A stretch of 55,076 nucleotides of DNA from Candidatus Omnitrophota bacterium. Lineage in GTDB: Bacteria > Hinthialibacterota > Hinthialibacteria > Hinthialibacterales > Hinthialibacteraceae. This document shows positions 8,292 through 17,746 of the stretch, one piece after another. Under the pieces are notes generated by a model. The model saw nothing but the letters and a program-made list of their open reading frames with translations, had not been told where the DNA came from and made no database searches. Location of the stretch: assembly GCA_003598175.1 (NCBI GenBank), contig QZKN01000073.1, positions 1-55,076 of the forward strand. Reading direction: 5' to 3'. The position numbers and the translations under genes were made by a program. Every line of letters begins with the position of its first letter. Position 1 is the first letter of the stretch.

Positions 8292-9425
8292 ATGAGCAAT
8301 ACAAAAAAAACAACCGGTGGGAAAGACAAAATCCTCTTCACCCCCGGCCCCTTAACCACGAGCCGAACCGTCAAACAGGCCATGCTGCGCGATCTCGGCT
8401 CCCGCGATTTCGAATTCATCAATACCATCAAGGAAATTCGGAAAAAACTTCTTGTCGTGGGCGAAGCGGCAAACAGCGGCTATGAAGCCATCCCCATGCA
8501 AGGCAGCGGCACCTTCGCGCTGGAATCCGTCGTTTCTTCCACCATCCCGCCCGACGGCAAATTTCTCGTCATCGTCAACGGCGCCTATGGTAAACGCATC
8601 GCGCATATGGCGTCCATCCTAAAAATCGAGGTGGAATCGCTGACCTACGCGGAAAATTCGCTGCCGGATTTGAGTGAAATCGAAAAGAAACTCAACGAAG
8701 ACAAAAAAATCACCCACGTCTCCGTCGTTCATTGCGAAACCACTACCGGCATCATCAATCCCATTCGTGAAATCGGCCAACTCGTCAAAAAAGCGGGAAA
8801 AACCTATTTCGTCGACGCCATGAGCAGTTTTGGCGCGGTTCCTCTCAATCTCGCCGACTGCCAAATCGATTATCTCGTCTCTTCCGCCAATAAATGCATT
8901 GAAGGCGTACCCGGCTTCGGCTTCATCATCGCCCGCAAAGAGACGCTGCTGAAAACGGAAGGCTACGCCCGCAGTTTGAGTCTGGACCTGCTTGCGCAGT
9001 GGAAAGGGCTCGAATCCAACGGCCAATTCCGCTTTACGCCGCCAACGCATTCGCTGCTCGCCTTCCACCAGGCCTTGCTCGAACTCGAACAGGAAGGGGG
9101 CGTCGCCGGACGCGCCGCGCGTTATCGCAACAATTACAATGTGCTTGTCGCCGGTATGCGGGAAATGGGATTTCAGGAATATCTCCCGCTCGCATTGCAA
9201 GGCTACATCATCACCTCGTTCCTCTATCCGACTCATCTCCACTTCAAATTCGAACAATTTTACGAAAAACTAAATGAAAAGGATCAGGTAATCTATCCCG
9301 GCAAGGTCAGCAACGCGGATTGCTTTCGCATCGGCAACATCGGACGCATATTCGAACCCGACGTGCGCATATTGCTTGCTTGCATCCGTGAAACCTTGCT
9401 GGAGATGAATATTCAGCTGAAATAG
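8292..9425 (+). CDS. phnW: 2-aminoethylphosphonate--pyruvate transaminase
   Basis: This PLP-dependent class V aminotransferase converts 2-aminoethylphosphonate and pyruvate to phosphonoacetaldehyde and alanine. The family N-terminus LFTPGPLTTS, the phosphate-binding GSGTFALE (71-78), VDAMSSFG with PLP-ring Asp175, and SSANKCIEG with Schiff-base Lys201 are all present. The length of 377 residues is normal. ATG 8292 is chosen because GGAG lies 6 bases upstream and the N-terminus matches the family. phnX follows after 127 bases that contain another hairpin repeat. Confidence 0.95.
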   Translation: MSNTKKTTGGKDKILFTPGPLTTSRTVKQAMLRDLGSRDFEFINTIKEIRKKLLVVGEAANSGYEAIPMQGSGTFALESVVSSTIPPDGKFLVIVNGAYGKRIAHMASILKIEVESLTYAENSLPDLSEIEKKLNEDKKITHVSVVHCETTTGIINPIREIGQLVKKAGKTYFVDAMSSFGAVPLNLADCQIDYLVSSANKCIEGVPGFGFIIARKETLLKTEGYARSLSLDLLAQWKGLESNGQFRFTPPTHSLLAFHQALLELEQEGGVAGRAARYRNNYNVLVAGMREMGFQEYLPLALQGYIITSFLYPTHLHFKFEQFYEKLNEKDQVIYPGKVSNADCFRIGNIGRIFEPDVRILLACIRETLLEMNIQLK

Positions 9426-9435
9426 CCATGATGAA

Positions 9436-9497
9436 CGGGTAGAGCAAGCGTCTCGCTTGCAGGAACAGTACAGGCGGGGACGCCTGCTCTACCCACG
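9436..9497. repeat. Palindromic repeat B (copy 3)
   Basis: CGGGTAGAGCAAGCG and CGCCTGCTCTACCC arms form a hairpin in the gap between phnW and phnX, without a neighbouring repeat A. It could affect mRNA stability between the two cistrons. Confidence 0.85.
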
Positions 9498-9552
9498 TAT
9501 GCTAATAGTTGCATATAAATAAAAATTCGTAAGAACAAAAAGGAGAATTACC

Positions 9553-10383
9553 ATGAATTTTGTCTATCAACGCACCTATCGCGGCCCGTTAAAAGCGGTC
9601 ATTCTCGATTGGGCAGGCACGACGATGGATTACGGCTGCTTCGCGCCTGCCGTCGTCTTCATCGAAGTCTACAAAAAGTTCGGCGTGCCGATCACGATGG
9701 AAGAAGCGCGCGGTCCGATGGGCGCGCACAAAAAAGTCCATATCCGCGAAATTTCCAAAACGCCCGCCGTCGCCAAACGCTGGGAAGAAGCGCATGGCAA
9801 ACCTCCATGTGAAGATGACGTCGACGCCATGTTCAAGGATTTCGTCCCCATGCAGCTGAAAGTGCTGGCCGATTACGCCGATCTCATCCCCGGCACGCTG
9901 GACGCATTGAAGGAATACCGCAAACGCGGCATGAAAATCGGCTCCACCACCGGCTACACCGGCGAAATGATGGAAATCCTGCAAGCGGAAGCCAAAAATC
10001 GCGGCTACGTCCCCGACGCTTCCGTCTGCGCCACACAAGTCCCCGCCGGCCGGCCGCATCCGTGGATGTGCATCCAAAACGCGATGGATTTGCAGGTCTA
10101 TCCGATGGAAGCCATTGTCAAAATCGGCGACACCCTGCCCGACATCGACGAAGGTCTCAACGCCGGCATGTGGACCATCGGCCTGGCCCTGACCGGCAAC
10201 GAAATGGGCATGACCGAAGCCGAAATCAAGGCGCTGAACGCGGAAACGCTCGCCTCCAAACGCAAACGAGCCTACGACCGCATGGCCAGACAAGGCGCGC
10301 ACTACGTCGTGGACGCCATCGCCGACGCCATCCCCCTCATCGACGAAATCAACGCCCGGCTCGCCCGCGGCGAACGTCCGTGA
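9553..10383 (+). CDS. phnX: Phosphonoacetaldehyde hydrolase (phosphonatase)
   Basis: This HAD-superfamily enzyme splits phosphonoacetaldehyde into acetaldehyde and phosphate, the step after PhnW. LDWAGTTMDYG carries the nucleophilic Asp19, with Ala in place of the second Asp as is typical for phosphonatases. The cap-domain Lys that forms the Schiff base is Lys60 in MGAHKKVHIRE. IGDTLPDIDEG is the acidic metal-binding motif. The length of 276 residues is normal. A clear AAGGAG site precedes ATG 9553. The phnW-phnX order shows a dedicated 2-aminoethylphosphonate route for obtaining phosphate and acetaldehyde. Confidence 0.95.
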   Translation: MNFVYQRTYRGPLKAVILDWAGTTMDYGCFAPAVVFIEVYKKFGVPITMEEARGPMGAHKKVHIREISKTPAVAKRWEEAHGKPPCEDDVDAMFKDFVPMQLKVLADYADLIPGTLDALKEYRKRGMKIGSTTGYTGEMMEILQAEAKNRGYVPDASVCATQVPAGRPHPWMCIQNAMDLQVYPMEAIVKIGDTLPDIDEGLNAGMWTIGLALTGNEMGMTEAEIKALNAETLASKRKRAYDRMARQGAHYVVDAIADAIPLIDEINARLARGERP

Positions 10384-10658
10384 ATAGGATTGGCCTTGAG
10401 TTAAGCCATTTGTTGCCAGACAAGCATAGCATTTATTTCTACAAAAAAAATAATTAATAAATGAGTGAAATGCGCCACAGAGGATTACTTCCCTCCCCTG
10501 GTTTGGATAAAATATGGCTGCAATCGACAGTATCGAAAGGATAAACGAAATTCCCCCCAACTCCGTTGAAAACGGACGTTTTACAAAAAAGAAATCTAAA
10601 TATTGTAAAAACAGCATGTTTTTACTATAATCCATTCAGAAAACAGGAGATGTCATTT

Positions 10659-11987
10659 ATGAAAATGCGGTTGATTCTTGCATTATTTTCACTTGGTTTG
10701 TTTTTATTCCCGGCTTGTCCAGGCATTGATGCGGCTGACAACACCCCTGCGGCCCATGCGGGTCTTCGCATTGTCTGGGCGGAATGGGAGCCGGCGAATT
10801 TTCTGGACACACTCGCTGACCGTTTTACGAGCGAAACCGGCATTCCGGTTGAAATCGTGAAGATTCCCTGGTCGAATTTTCAACAAACCATCAATAACGT
10901 ATGGGCGCAAAAAAGCGATGAATATGATTTAATTGTCGGCGATAGTCAGTGGCTGGGCATTGCGGCCACGCAAGGGCATTATGTCGAACTGACGGATCTG
11001 GTCAATCCCATCCAGTCGAATTTCACGGATCAATCGATTTTGTATTACTCCGAATATCCGGCAGGCAGTGGACGTTATTATGGAATTCCCTGCGAAAGCG
11101 ACGCTCTGGCGTTTGCGTATCGCAAGGATTTGTTTGAGGATTCCACGGAACAGGAAGCGTTCCGTACGCGCTATGGCCGCGAATTGGCGCCTCCGAAGAC
11201 GTGGATGGAATTTCGTGATGTGGCCGAGTTTTTCACCCGTCCTCCCCAACTGTATGGAACAGCAATTAGTTACGGCAAAGACTATGACTTTATTACCATG
11301 ACCTACGAGCAGATTCTGTGGTCATTTGGGGGTGATTTTCATGGGCCGGGATTTGTGGTGGATGGCGTAATCAACTCACCGGTTGCGATAAATGCCCTGA
11401 TTTTTTTGATTGAACTCTTAGAATTCAATCCGCCCGGAGCGGAAAATTTCAATCTTGATGAACCGGGAACAATATTCCGAGAAGGAAAAGTGGCCACCGC
11501 CCAGCTATGGTTCACCTTCATGCCCCCGCTGATCAGTGAAACCAATCCCTACCGTGAACAAACAGATTATTTCATTTCCCCCGGACAGGTCCATCATTAT
11601 GTGAGCCTGGGTGGGCAGGGAATTTCTCTTTCTGCCTACTCGAAAAATCAGGACCAAGCCATACAATTTCTGGCCTGGTTCGCACAAGACGAAACGCAGT
11701 TGGCATGGGCCGAAATCGGAGGACTCAGCGCCAGCAAGGCGGTGGTGGCGTCGGAAGCATTCAAGAATGCAGCGCCTTACAACGCGGCGTTTCTGGAATC
11801 ATTGCCGCTGGTGAAGGATTTTTATAATATTCCGGAATATGAAGCCTTAATGCAGAGCACGCAAAACCATTTGCATGAAGCTCTGTTGAAAGTGGAGACG
11901 CCACAACAAGCACTCGACAATATCGCCCGGGAACATGGCCAGATCCTGTCGAACCGTTCCAATGTCATTGGATGGGAATTGTATTGA
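10659..11987 (+). CDS. Extracellular solute-binding protein (family 1 type)
   Basis: This 442-residue protein has a signal peptide (residues 1-24) and the layout of ABC-type family 1 binding proteins. LRIVWAEWEPANFLDTLADRF opens the first lobe, DLIVGDSQW gives a ligand-cleft strand, and PQQALDNIA is a typical C-terminal helix motif. Such proteins bind sugars, polyols or peptides in the periplasm. No permease or ATPase gene is adjacent, so it must share a transporter encoded elsewhere. The start ATG 10659 follows AGGAG by 9 bases. A link to phosphonate uptake is suggested only by position. The gap 10384-10658 holds nothing else recognised. Confidence 0.82.
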   Translation: MKMRLILALFSLGLFLFPACPGIDAADNTPAAHAGLRIVWAEWEPANFLDTLADRFTSETGIPVEIVKIPWSNFQQTINNVWAQKSDEYDLIVGDSQWLGIAATQGHYVELTDLVNPIQSNFTDQSILYYSEYPAGSGRYYGIPCESDALAFAYRKDLFEDSTEQEAFRTRYGRELAPPKTWMEFRDVAEFFTRPPQLYGTAISYGKDYDFITMTYEQILWSFGGDFHGPGFVVDGVINSPVAINALIFLIELLEFNPPGAENFNLDEPGTIFREGKVATAQLWFTFMPPLISETNPYREQTDYFISPGQVHHYVSLGGQGISLSAYSKNQDQAIQFLAWFAQDETQLAWAEIGGLSASKAVVASEAFKNAAPYNAAFLESLPLVKDFYNIPEYEALMQSTQNHLHEALLKVETPQQALDNIAREHGQILSNRSNVIGWELY

Positions 11988-12017
11988 TCCAATGTAACGA
12001 AATAGAAATCTCACCCA

Positions 12018-12599
12018 TCAATCACATAAAACCCGCGCTTTTGTAAGCACTTTCCCATCCGCATAAATCACGACGCCGAACGGCTGCCGCACCAGCGAAC
12101 CGGCATTGATCGGCTGCATGGTTCTGACGTCGACCGGTTGATTCGGGAATATGCATTTGTATGTTATTTCTTTATTTTCATACGCCGGAAATTCGTTTAA
12201 ATCATGAATCACCGCCTCGATCACGGGAACGAGGAATTGATCCGGCAAATCGAAGGTATAAAGAAGCTGATAATACGCTTTGATCAAATCGTTCATTTGC
12301 AGCAAATTTGCGGGCCGTGATTGCTCCGGAATCCAGTTCAATACATCCTCGATCGAATGATACGGATCATCGGGATCACGATAGTTCAATTTTTGAGGAG
12401 GCGGATCAAGAACCGAACGTTCCGAGAACGATTCGAAATCCAGAATGGTTGTCAGGATCGCATGAAAATGGGATTGCAGAGGAGCATAACGGCATGGGAT
12501 TTGAAAAAAGGGGCGATAAGTCTGTTCGTGACGATCGTATCGACAGAGCAGCCAACCGATAAGAAAAATACTAACTGAGTAAAAACATAAGATCATCAT
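12018..12599 (-). CDS. Small membrane-anchored protein of unknown family (fifth gene of the vWA/GTPase/SrfB-like operon)
   Basis: This 193-residue protein has one N-terminal transmembrane segment (residues about 2-20) followed by a soluble part with no recognised domain. The C-terminal 50 residues (QPINAGSLVRQPFGVVIYADGKV) look beta-rich. ATG 12599 is preferred because AAGGA lies 10 bases upstream, inside the end of the preceding gene, and places the membrane segment at the N-terminus. A GTG at 12650 would add 17 residues and overlap the previous gene. It is the last gene of the operon and converges with the solute-binding protein gene. Confidence 0.65.
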   Translation of the reverse strand: MMILCFYSVSIFLIGWLLCRYDRHEQTYRPFFQIPCRYAPLQSHFHAILTTILDFESFSERSVLDPPPQKLNYRDPDDPYHSIEDVLNWIPEQSRPANLLQMNDLIKAYYQLLYTFDLPDQFLVPVIEAVIHDLNEFPAYENKEITYKCIFPNQPVDVRTMQPINAGSLVRQPFGVVIYADGKVLTKARVLCD

Positions 12600-12612
12600 T
12601 GCCCATGCGTCC

Positions 12613-13293
12613 TTATTGTTTATCGGTGGTGATATTGGGTATCTCTTCACTGCTGGAAGCGGATTGTACGGTTGGGGAGGGTGTGAAAGTGGTGAAATTC
12701 ATATATCGATTTCGCAAATCGGCCAGCTCGTTCTCCAAACGCAGGATTTCCCGCGCAAAAAAGAACAGATCGTTTCGCTCGATCACCGTTTGCATGGATG
12801 GAGAAAGGATCATTGTATTCGCATTCAAATTCCTATCGATTTCATCCAATCGATTCGATACCTGTTCCAGGAAAACGAAGAATTCCTCCTGATCCGTCTT
12901 GCAATGCAGCCGGTTTTCGATTTCCTGCAAACGCGGAACCAATATCTCGTAATTTTTACGGATTTCATTCTGCAATTCCAGCTGGCGGGATTCCAGCGTT
13001 CCCTGATCGGCCTTGGCATTCAGGTCACGACTCGTGTTTTCGGTTATTGCAGCGATTTGTTTTTCCAGCGCTTCGATTTGTTGCGCTACGGTCGCCCGGT
13101 TCGATTCGTATTCCACCTGCTCCATTTTTGTATCGAGAGCATTCTTCACCGCCGTTTTCCACGTTTCCATTTCATTCCGCAAGACAGTCAACGATCGCGA
13201 AATTCCGCGTTGATGAACAAGGTACGCGACATGAAACAGCAGATTCAACGACAACAATCCTATTACTATATATAATAAATATTTATATTTCAA
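12613..13293 (-). CDS. Membrane-anchored coiled-coil protein (fourth gene of the operon)
   Basis: This 226-residue protein has an N-terminal transmembrane segment (about 4-27) and long, highly charged helical heptads (about 35-160 and 175-197), then a Ser/Thr/Pro tail. Nothing else is recognised. Such proteins often act as spacers or scaffolds attached to a membrane complex. It starts with TTG 13293, directly after GGAG, and overlaps the end of the ATPase gene by 11 bases. Translation is therefore probably coupled. It has no ATG before the membrane segment. Confidence 0.7.
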   Translation of the reverse strand: MKYKYLLYIVIGLLSLNLLFHVAYLVHQRGISRSLTVLRNEMETWKTAVKNALDTKMEQVEYESNRATVAQQIEALEKQIAAITENTSRDLNAKADQGTLESRQLELQNEIRKNYEILVPRLQEIENRLHCKTDQEEFFVFLEQVSNRLDEIDRNLNANTMILSPSMQTVIERNDLFFFAREILRLENELADLRNRYMNFTTFTPSPTVQSASSSEEIPNITTDKQ

Positions 13294-15679
13294 CTCCGGA
13301 CCTCGTTACCGTATTGAAATCACGCACAATGGTTCTCGCTATAAAATCTTTGGGATTGGCGTCGATCTTGCCGGTATCGAAAAAGTTGTCGGCAATAATG
13401 TCGTTTCCGCCGGGAATCCATTCGGCAAGCGTGACTTCGTCGCCGTGATTGAGTTTGACGGTAAAATCGTCAAGCAGATCGATCGAAACTTCTTTTTCAT
13501 CGGTCGTCGGATTCGAAAGCACCGCGATCACCTGCGCCAGGCCGTCCTTACGGAAACTGTGCCCGATCCGCAGATCCTTCAACGGCGCAATTTTCAACGA
13601 TGTGACGGAAATCGGAATCGAATCGCCGGGATTCGCAAACACTTGATTGAGTTTCAGCCCATCCGGCGTTTCCCGCACCGAGCCGATGTGACGATTGAAG
13701 ACTTTTTCGCCGGGCAGGGGAATAAAGCGGATGTTATCGCCGAAACGGAACCGATGCGCGCCGGCGACGACGGAGATTTTGTCCGGATTCTCGTGCCCCG
13801 GTCGATGAATCGTCAACGGGAGCAACTGCTGCAGCGTGCGAACACGATGGTAGGGCATATCGAGAGCCTCCACCGCCAGTTTCTGAATGATTGGCAGCCG
13901 CGTGGTGCGGCCGCTCAACACGGCAAGATGCGGTGGCCGGCCATTCGCTTTCAACGTCTGTCCCAAATCACGCAAAAATAGGAAAATATCCATGAATCCC
14001 GGTTCGCCGTTGGTTTCGATCGCCTGAGTATCCCGCCGAATCCATTCTGCAAACGTTTTGCGGTCAAGTTCGAAAAACGGCAGATGATCCGCCGTCGTTT
14101 CCTTCTTCACCAGCGGCCGAAATCCTTGCGCGAGCAGGCTTTCCTCCTCGCTCTGCTCAAGCAGCCAGGGTTGCTCGCTTTGCGAAAGATGAACCTTCGC
14201 CTGCTCCGCTAATTCATTCAGTTTCGTGATCGCGGTGCGCTTTTCCGAGATCGTGAACGCGAGATTGTTCGGCTCCGCCTCGAAATCGAGACTTTCCTCG
14301 ATTTCGTATTTTTTTCTAAAATAATCAAGCAGCGCGGTGACGAGGATATGATTCAAGCGGTCGCCGGCGCGATTGAAACGCATGGCTTCGATCATCCGAA
14401 AGCGGACGTCGATGTCGTTGGCATTCGTCACTTCCCAATTCACCTGCACCACGGCGATGTCCGACGATCCCCCGCCGATGTCCAGCACCAGAATCCGCAG
14501 CGTTTCTTCCCCGTCCACGTTGCCCAGCGTGCTGCTCATCAATTTCAAAGCGTCCGGCCCATAATAAAATATGCTTTCCCACAACAAATACGCCGCCACG
14601 GCAACCGGCTCGCTGCAAATCATCTCGATCGGAATTTCGCCGATCAGTTTTTTATCGACGTAAATATACTCCTGCGCGATTTTACGAAACGTTTCACAGA
14701 ATTTCTCCCGATCGCATTCCCGCCAGGTCTGTGGATAAGTAAGCGTGATCCGCTCGATCAGCGGATACATTTCCGGCGAGAGCGAGGTTTCGCTGGGATT
14801 GACGAGGGTCGAGATCAACGATTCGAGGAGTTGTTTAATCCCCAGTTCGACGAAACGAAACATGGGATGCAGGCCGTCGCGCTGCCCCATCACGCCGCGA
14901 TACGTCGTCGATGGTTCCTGCGCTTTCAACCGTTCCGGCCAGTGGCGAACGTATTTTTTCGGCGCAAACAAATAGGTGCACAGCGGTTCCTTGATGATCA
15001 AATCCGCCGCCGGCTCTCCCAACACCACCCACGGCTCATAGTCCGGATTCGTCGGCACGCGCAACAAACAGACGTTCGAACGCAGAAGGCGTTTGCCCTC
15101 CACGGCTCGTGTCTTGTAATTCGGATCGAACGGTTCATTGACGGGAATGACGGTGTTTTCAAACGTTTTTCCGCCGGTCGGATAAAAAATGGACGTGATG
15201 GCCGAATTTCCGTAATCGATGAGGAGCGTTCCCCGTTTGCCGGACGCCTCACCGTGTTCCTCAATGAAAATCGTGGCGAGGGTATAGGAAGTGCGCATCA
15301 GGCCGAACCGTTTTTCCTCCAACAAACAGGGAATTTTATTTTTGTATTGTTTCCCCGCGCCGTGGCGCGTGTCGATGAGCAAATCCAGCAGCAAACTTGT
15401 CGCGGTTCTTGTGATGCGGAAAAAAACGTCCTCTTCGTGAGAACAGGGAATCCAGCCGGTGGCGTCCACCTCACAATTCACGGCGATATGCTTGCATAAA
15501 ATCTGAACGGCTTCATCCTGGGCGTGACGCGCCGCGATCTTTTTGCCCAAATTCCAGATTTTTTCGATTTCCTTCTCTTCTTTGATGTAAGTGGGAAATC
15601 CGCGGCAAATCTGCAAACCCGTATACGGCAGAACGATGAATTGATAGGCTTTCTGGTTGGAAACGGTATTGGATTTCAT
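13283..15679 (-). CDS. SrfB-like Hsp70/actin-fold ATPase
   Basis: This 798-residue protein has two separated nucleotide-binding signatures of the actin/Hsp70 ATPase fold: LLIDYGNSAITS at about 152-163, and LVLDIGGGSSDIAVVQ at about 397-412. Between them, EPVAVAAYLLWE (about 357-368) resembles the connecting motif of Hsp70. LSGRTTRLP (about 600) resembles the adenosine-binding segment. The overall pattern and the phrase LTYPQTW match, as far as I can recall, the SrfB virulence-factor family; a profile search would decide. The C-terminal 150 residues look like a beta-rich extra domain. ATG 15679 overlaps the stop of the GTPase gene as ATGA, so the two are translationally coupled. Confidence 0.75.
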   Translation of the reverse strand: MKSNTVSNQKAYQFIVLPYTGLQICRGFPTYIKEEKEIEKIWNLGKKIAARHAQDEAVQILCKHIAVNCEVDATGWIPCSHEEDVFFRITRTATSLLLDLLIDTRHGAGKQYKNKIPCLLEEKRFGLMRTSYTLATIFIEEHGEASGKRGTLLIDYGNSAITSIFYPTGGKTFENTVIPVNEPFDPNYKTRAVEGKRLLRSNVCLLRVPTNPDYEPWVVLGEPAADLIIKEPLCTYLFAPKKYVRHWPERLKAQEPSTTYRGVMGQRDGLHPMFRFVELGIKQLLESLISTLVNPSETSLSPEMYPLIERITLTYPQTWRECDREKFCETFRKIAQEYIYVDKKLIGEIPIEMICSEPVAVAAYLLWESIFYYGPDALKLMSSTLGNVDGEETLRILVLDIGGGSSDIAVVQVNWEVTNANDIDVRFRMIEAMRFNRAGDRLNHILVTALLDYFRKKYEIEESLDFEAEPNNLAFTISEKRTAITKLNELAEQAKVHLSQSEQPWLLEQSEEESLLAQGFRPLVKKETTADHLPFFELDRKTFAEWIRRDTQAIETNGEPGFMDIFLFLRDLGQTLKANGRPPHLAVLSGRTTRLPIIQKLAVEALDMPYHRVRTLQQLLPLTIHRPGHENPDKISVVAGAHRFRFGDNIRFIPLPGEKVFNRHIGSVRETPDGLKLNQVFANPGDSIPISVTSLKIAPLKDLRIGHSFRKDGLAQVIAVLSNPTTDEKEVSIDLLDDFTVKLNHGDEVTLAEWIPGGNDIIADNFFDTGKIDANPKDFIARTIVRDFNTVTRSGVEI

Positions 15680-17730
15680 GGCGCCACTCCATATTGCGTG
15701 CATAAGGATTCCCCATCGCGAACCGCCTCTTTCAAATCCGTCAAAATGGTTTGCATGATCTCCCGATCTTCCTCGGTTTGTTGAAACGATTGCATATCGC
15801 TGAGAGACGTCTGACTCGTCGCCAACTGATATAGAATTTCCCGCATATGGGTTTGCAGACTGTGATGCAGGAGAAAGCGGGAACGGCCGTTATTGGCGCT
15901 GGGGGGAGAGAGTCTGGCGGCGGCGTATCCCCACGTCCGCGCCCAGCGTGCCATTTGCTGATCGAGATAATTCCGCACGATCTGCGCGACATCGTCCGGC
16001 GGTTTTGCGGTTTTTAACAGTTCATCCGTCAGCAGGGAACAACAACTCAGAAAACTGCGTTCGATCCAATTCGTCTGATTTTCACAACGCCGGATGCAGG
16101 CATCGATCTGCCCATCGATATAATCTTCACAGAAATTACCGATGGTTTCCAACGGATCCTCGGCAAATCCTTGAAACACTTCCTGCACCGCGCGTTGCGT
16201 GGCGTAACAATTGACTTCGCCGTTGTCGCTGTAATATCGGGTCAGCAATTGCAACAACCGATCACACAATGAGAGGAGAGTTGTTCGGATCAAATTCTTT
16301 TTGATCAATAGAACCGGGCCGTTTCTCTCGATCAGGACGACGATTTGTTGAATCAAAAAACCCTGCCCGCGATCGGACGCGTCCTTCAGCGCCTCGATAT
16401 TCTTGGCAAAGGTCTCCAGCAAACGGCAATGGATCAGATGCCGACGCGCAGGAGAATCTTCGTCCATCCACTTCTCCATTTCGGTTTTGTATTGCGCATA
16501 GACCTTTTCGTAATTCTTCGACGAAAAGAAACCGCTGCCTTCCACGTGGCGTTTGGAATCCAAAAAACAAATGCAGGCAGGCTGCACCCGGCCGCGCGGA
16601 CTCATCTTTTGCAGAATGTTTTCTTCCAGCGTAACCTGAAAATGATCCCCTTCCTTCACGTGCCGCGCGAGATCGTCGTTTTCGAAATACAAATTCGCGC
16701 CGTTGACGGCCACGATCAAGCGCTCGCAGAGGTGATCCATACTAATTTTGCCGCTTTTTTCCAACGCTTTCCATAAAATGGCGAAGTCCGACTGCCCGCC
16801 GCACAGCACCATATGTACCAAAATGTCCAGTTCATCGTTTTCCAGCAGATCGAGGACGACTTGGTTGCTCTTGATTTCTAGAGGATGTCGTAATACTTCA
16901 TCCTTGATGCTGCCGCTGACGGCGATGCCGGGCGTATCGACAAACACCAGATTCCCCAGTTCCTCCTCGGACAAGCGGAGCCAGCCCTTGATCGTTTCGA
17001 AGCCGTCGTACAGCGAGATGTTCTTCACCACCGCCCGCAATTGCAGCGAATTGTATTCGGTATGATCGATGCGCAGAACCGGATCGGCTTTCAACTTGCT
17101 CGATTGTTCCTTGATGGTCAGCGCGCGAATAAACTCCGCGTCGTTCAAACGCGCCGCGGGAACCGGATAAGAATGCGGAAACGGCGTCAACGTCTGTTTG
17201 AGGGGAAATTTGAACTGTTTCAAATCCTTTTTTTGAAACAGCGCGTTCGTTCCGTCCACTTCAATCGAATCTTCGTGATAAAGGACTTGAATTTGATCTT
17301 TTTCATTTTGCAATTTCACTTCATCTGCGCTGAACAGAGATTTGATGCGATCGATGTCCCACGAATGCACTTCGACTTTGTCGATGGAATCAGACGCAGG
17401 AGGCGCATAGGCAATCCGCAGGGATTGCGACGTGGTATCTGTCACATCGGTCACCAACCAACCGCGTTTGGCGAGATGGGGAAAAATTTCATTCAGGATC
17501 GTCGTCTTGCCATGCCCGCTGGAGCCGACGATGGCAATCACGAAACGGCTCTCGAACGCCTGCGACAGTTTCTGTGGAACTTCGCTCTTCAAATTGAAAT
17601 AAGACTCGCGCAAATCGTCCGACGTGTTCTGCAATAAAGCAAAACTGGGCAATTCATCCAGCCGTTCGAGGGAAGTCATGAATCGCTCCCGAATGGCGTT
17701 GAGCGTCCGCAGAAGTTCGTGAAATAGCAT
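15676..17730 (-). CDS. Dynamin-like P-loop GTPase (SrfC-like position)
   Basis: This 684-residue protein has a Walker A/G1 motif GSSGHGKTT at 69-77 and a G3 motif VFVDTPG ending at 268. The usual G4 NKxD is not seen. The only candidate is AVNGAN at about 341-346, which lacks the Asp, so nucleotide preference is uncertain. A long helical C-terminal half, free of membrane segments, resembles dynamin-family stalks. The start is ATG 17730, with AAAAGGA upstream. It sits between the vWA gene (16-base gap) and the SrfB-like ATPase (ATGA overlap), the place SrfC occupies in SrfABC operons. The relation to SrfC is inferred from context rather than sequence. Confidence 0.72.
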   Translation of the reverse strand: MLFHELLRTLNAIRERFMTSLERLDELPSFALLQNTSDDLRESYFNLKSEVPQKLSQAFESRFVIAIVGSSGHGKTTILNEIFPHLAKRGWLVTDVTDTTSQSLRIAYAPPASDSIDKVEVHSWDIDRIKSLFSADEVKLQNEKDQIQVLYHEDSIEVDGTNALFQKKDLKQFKFPLKQTLTPFPHSYPVPAARLNDAEFIRALTIKEQSSKLKADPVLRIDHTEYNSLQLRAVVKNISLYDGFETIKGWLRLSEEELGNLVFVDTPGIAVSGSIKDEVLRHPLEIKSNQVVLDLLENDELDILVHMVLCGGQSDFAILWKALEKSGKISMDHLCERLIVAVNGANLYFENDDLARHVKEGDHFQVTLEENILQKMSPRGRVQPACICFLDSKRHVEGSGFFSSKNYEKVYAQYKTEMEKWMDEDSPARRHLIHCRLLETFAKNIEALKDASDRGQGFLIQQIVVLIERNGPVLLIKKNLIRTTLLSLCDRLLQLLTRYYSDNGEVNCYATQRAVQEVFQGFAEDPLETIGNFCEDYIDGQIDACIRRCENQTNWIERSFLSCCSLLTDELLKTAKPPDDVAQIVRNYLDQQMARWARTWGYAAARLSPPSANNGRSRFLLHHSLQTHMREILYQLATSQTSLSDMQSFQQTEEDREIMQTILTDLKEAVRDGESLCTQYGVAP

Positions 17731-17746
17731 GGCGTTGTCTGTCCTT

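Noticed and set aside
6042..9497. Repeated hairpins as a CRISPR array
   Set aside because: The repeats are themselves long palindromes spread over kilobases between genes, with no regular short spacers and no cas genes nearby.
9589..10635. 348-residue minus-strand frame opposite phnX
   Set aside because: Antisense to phnX, which has all its catalytic motifs; the frame is rich in Phe, His and Asp as expected from a mirror frame.
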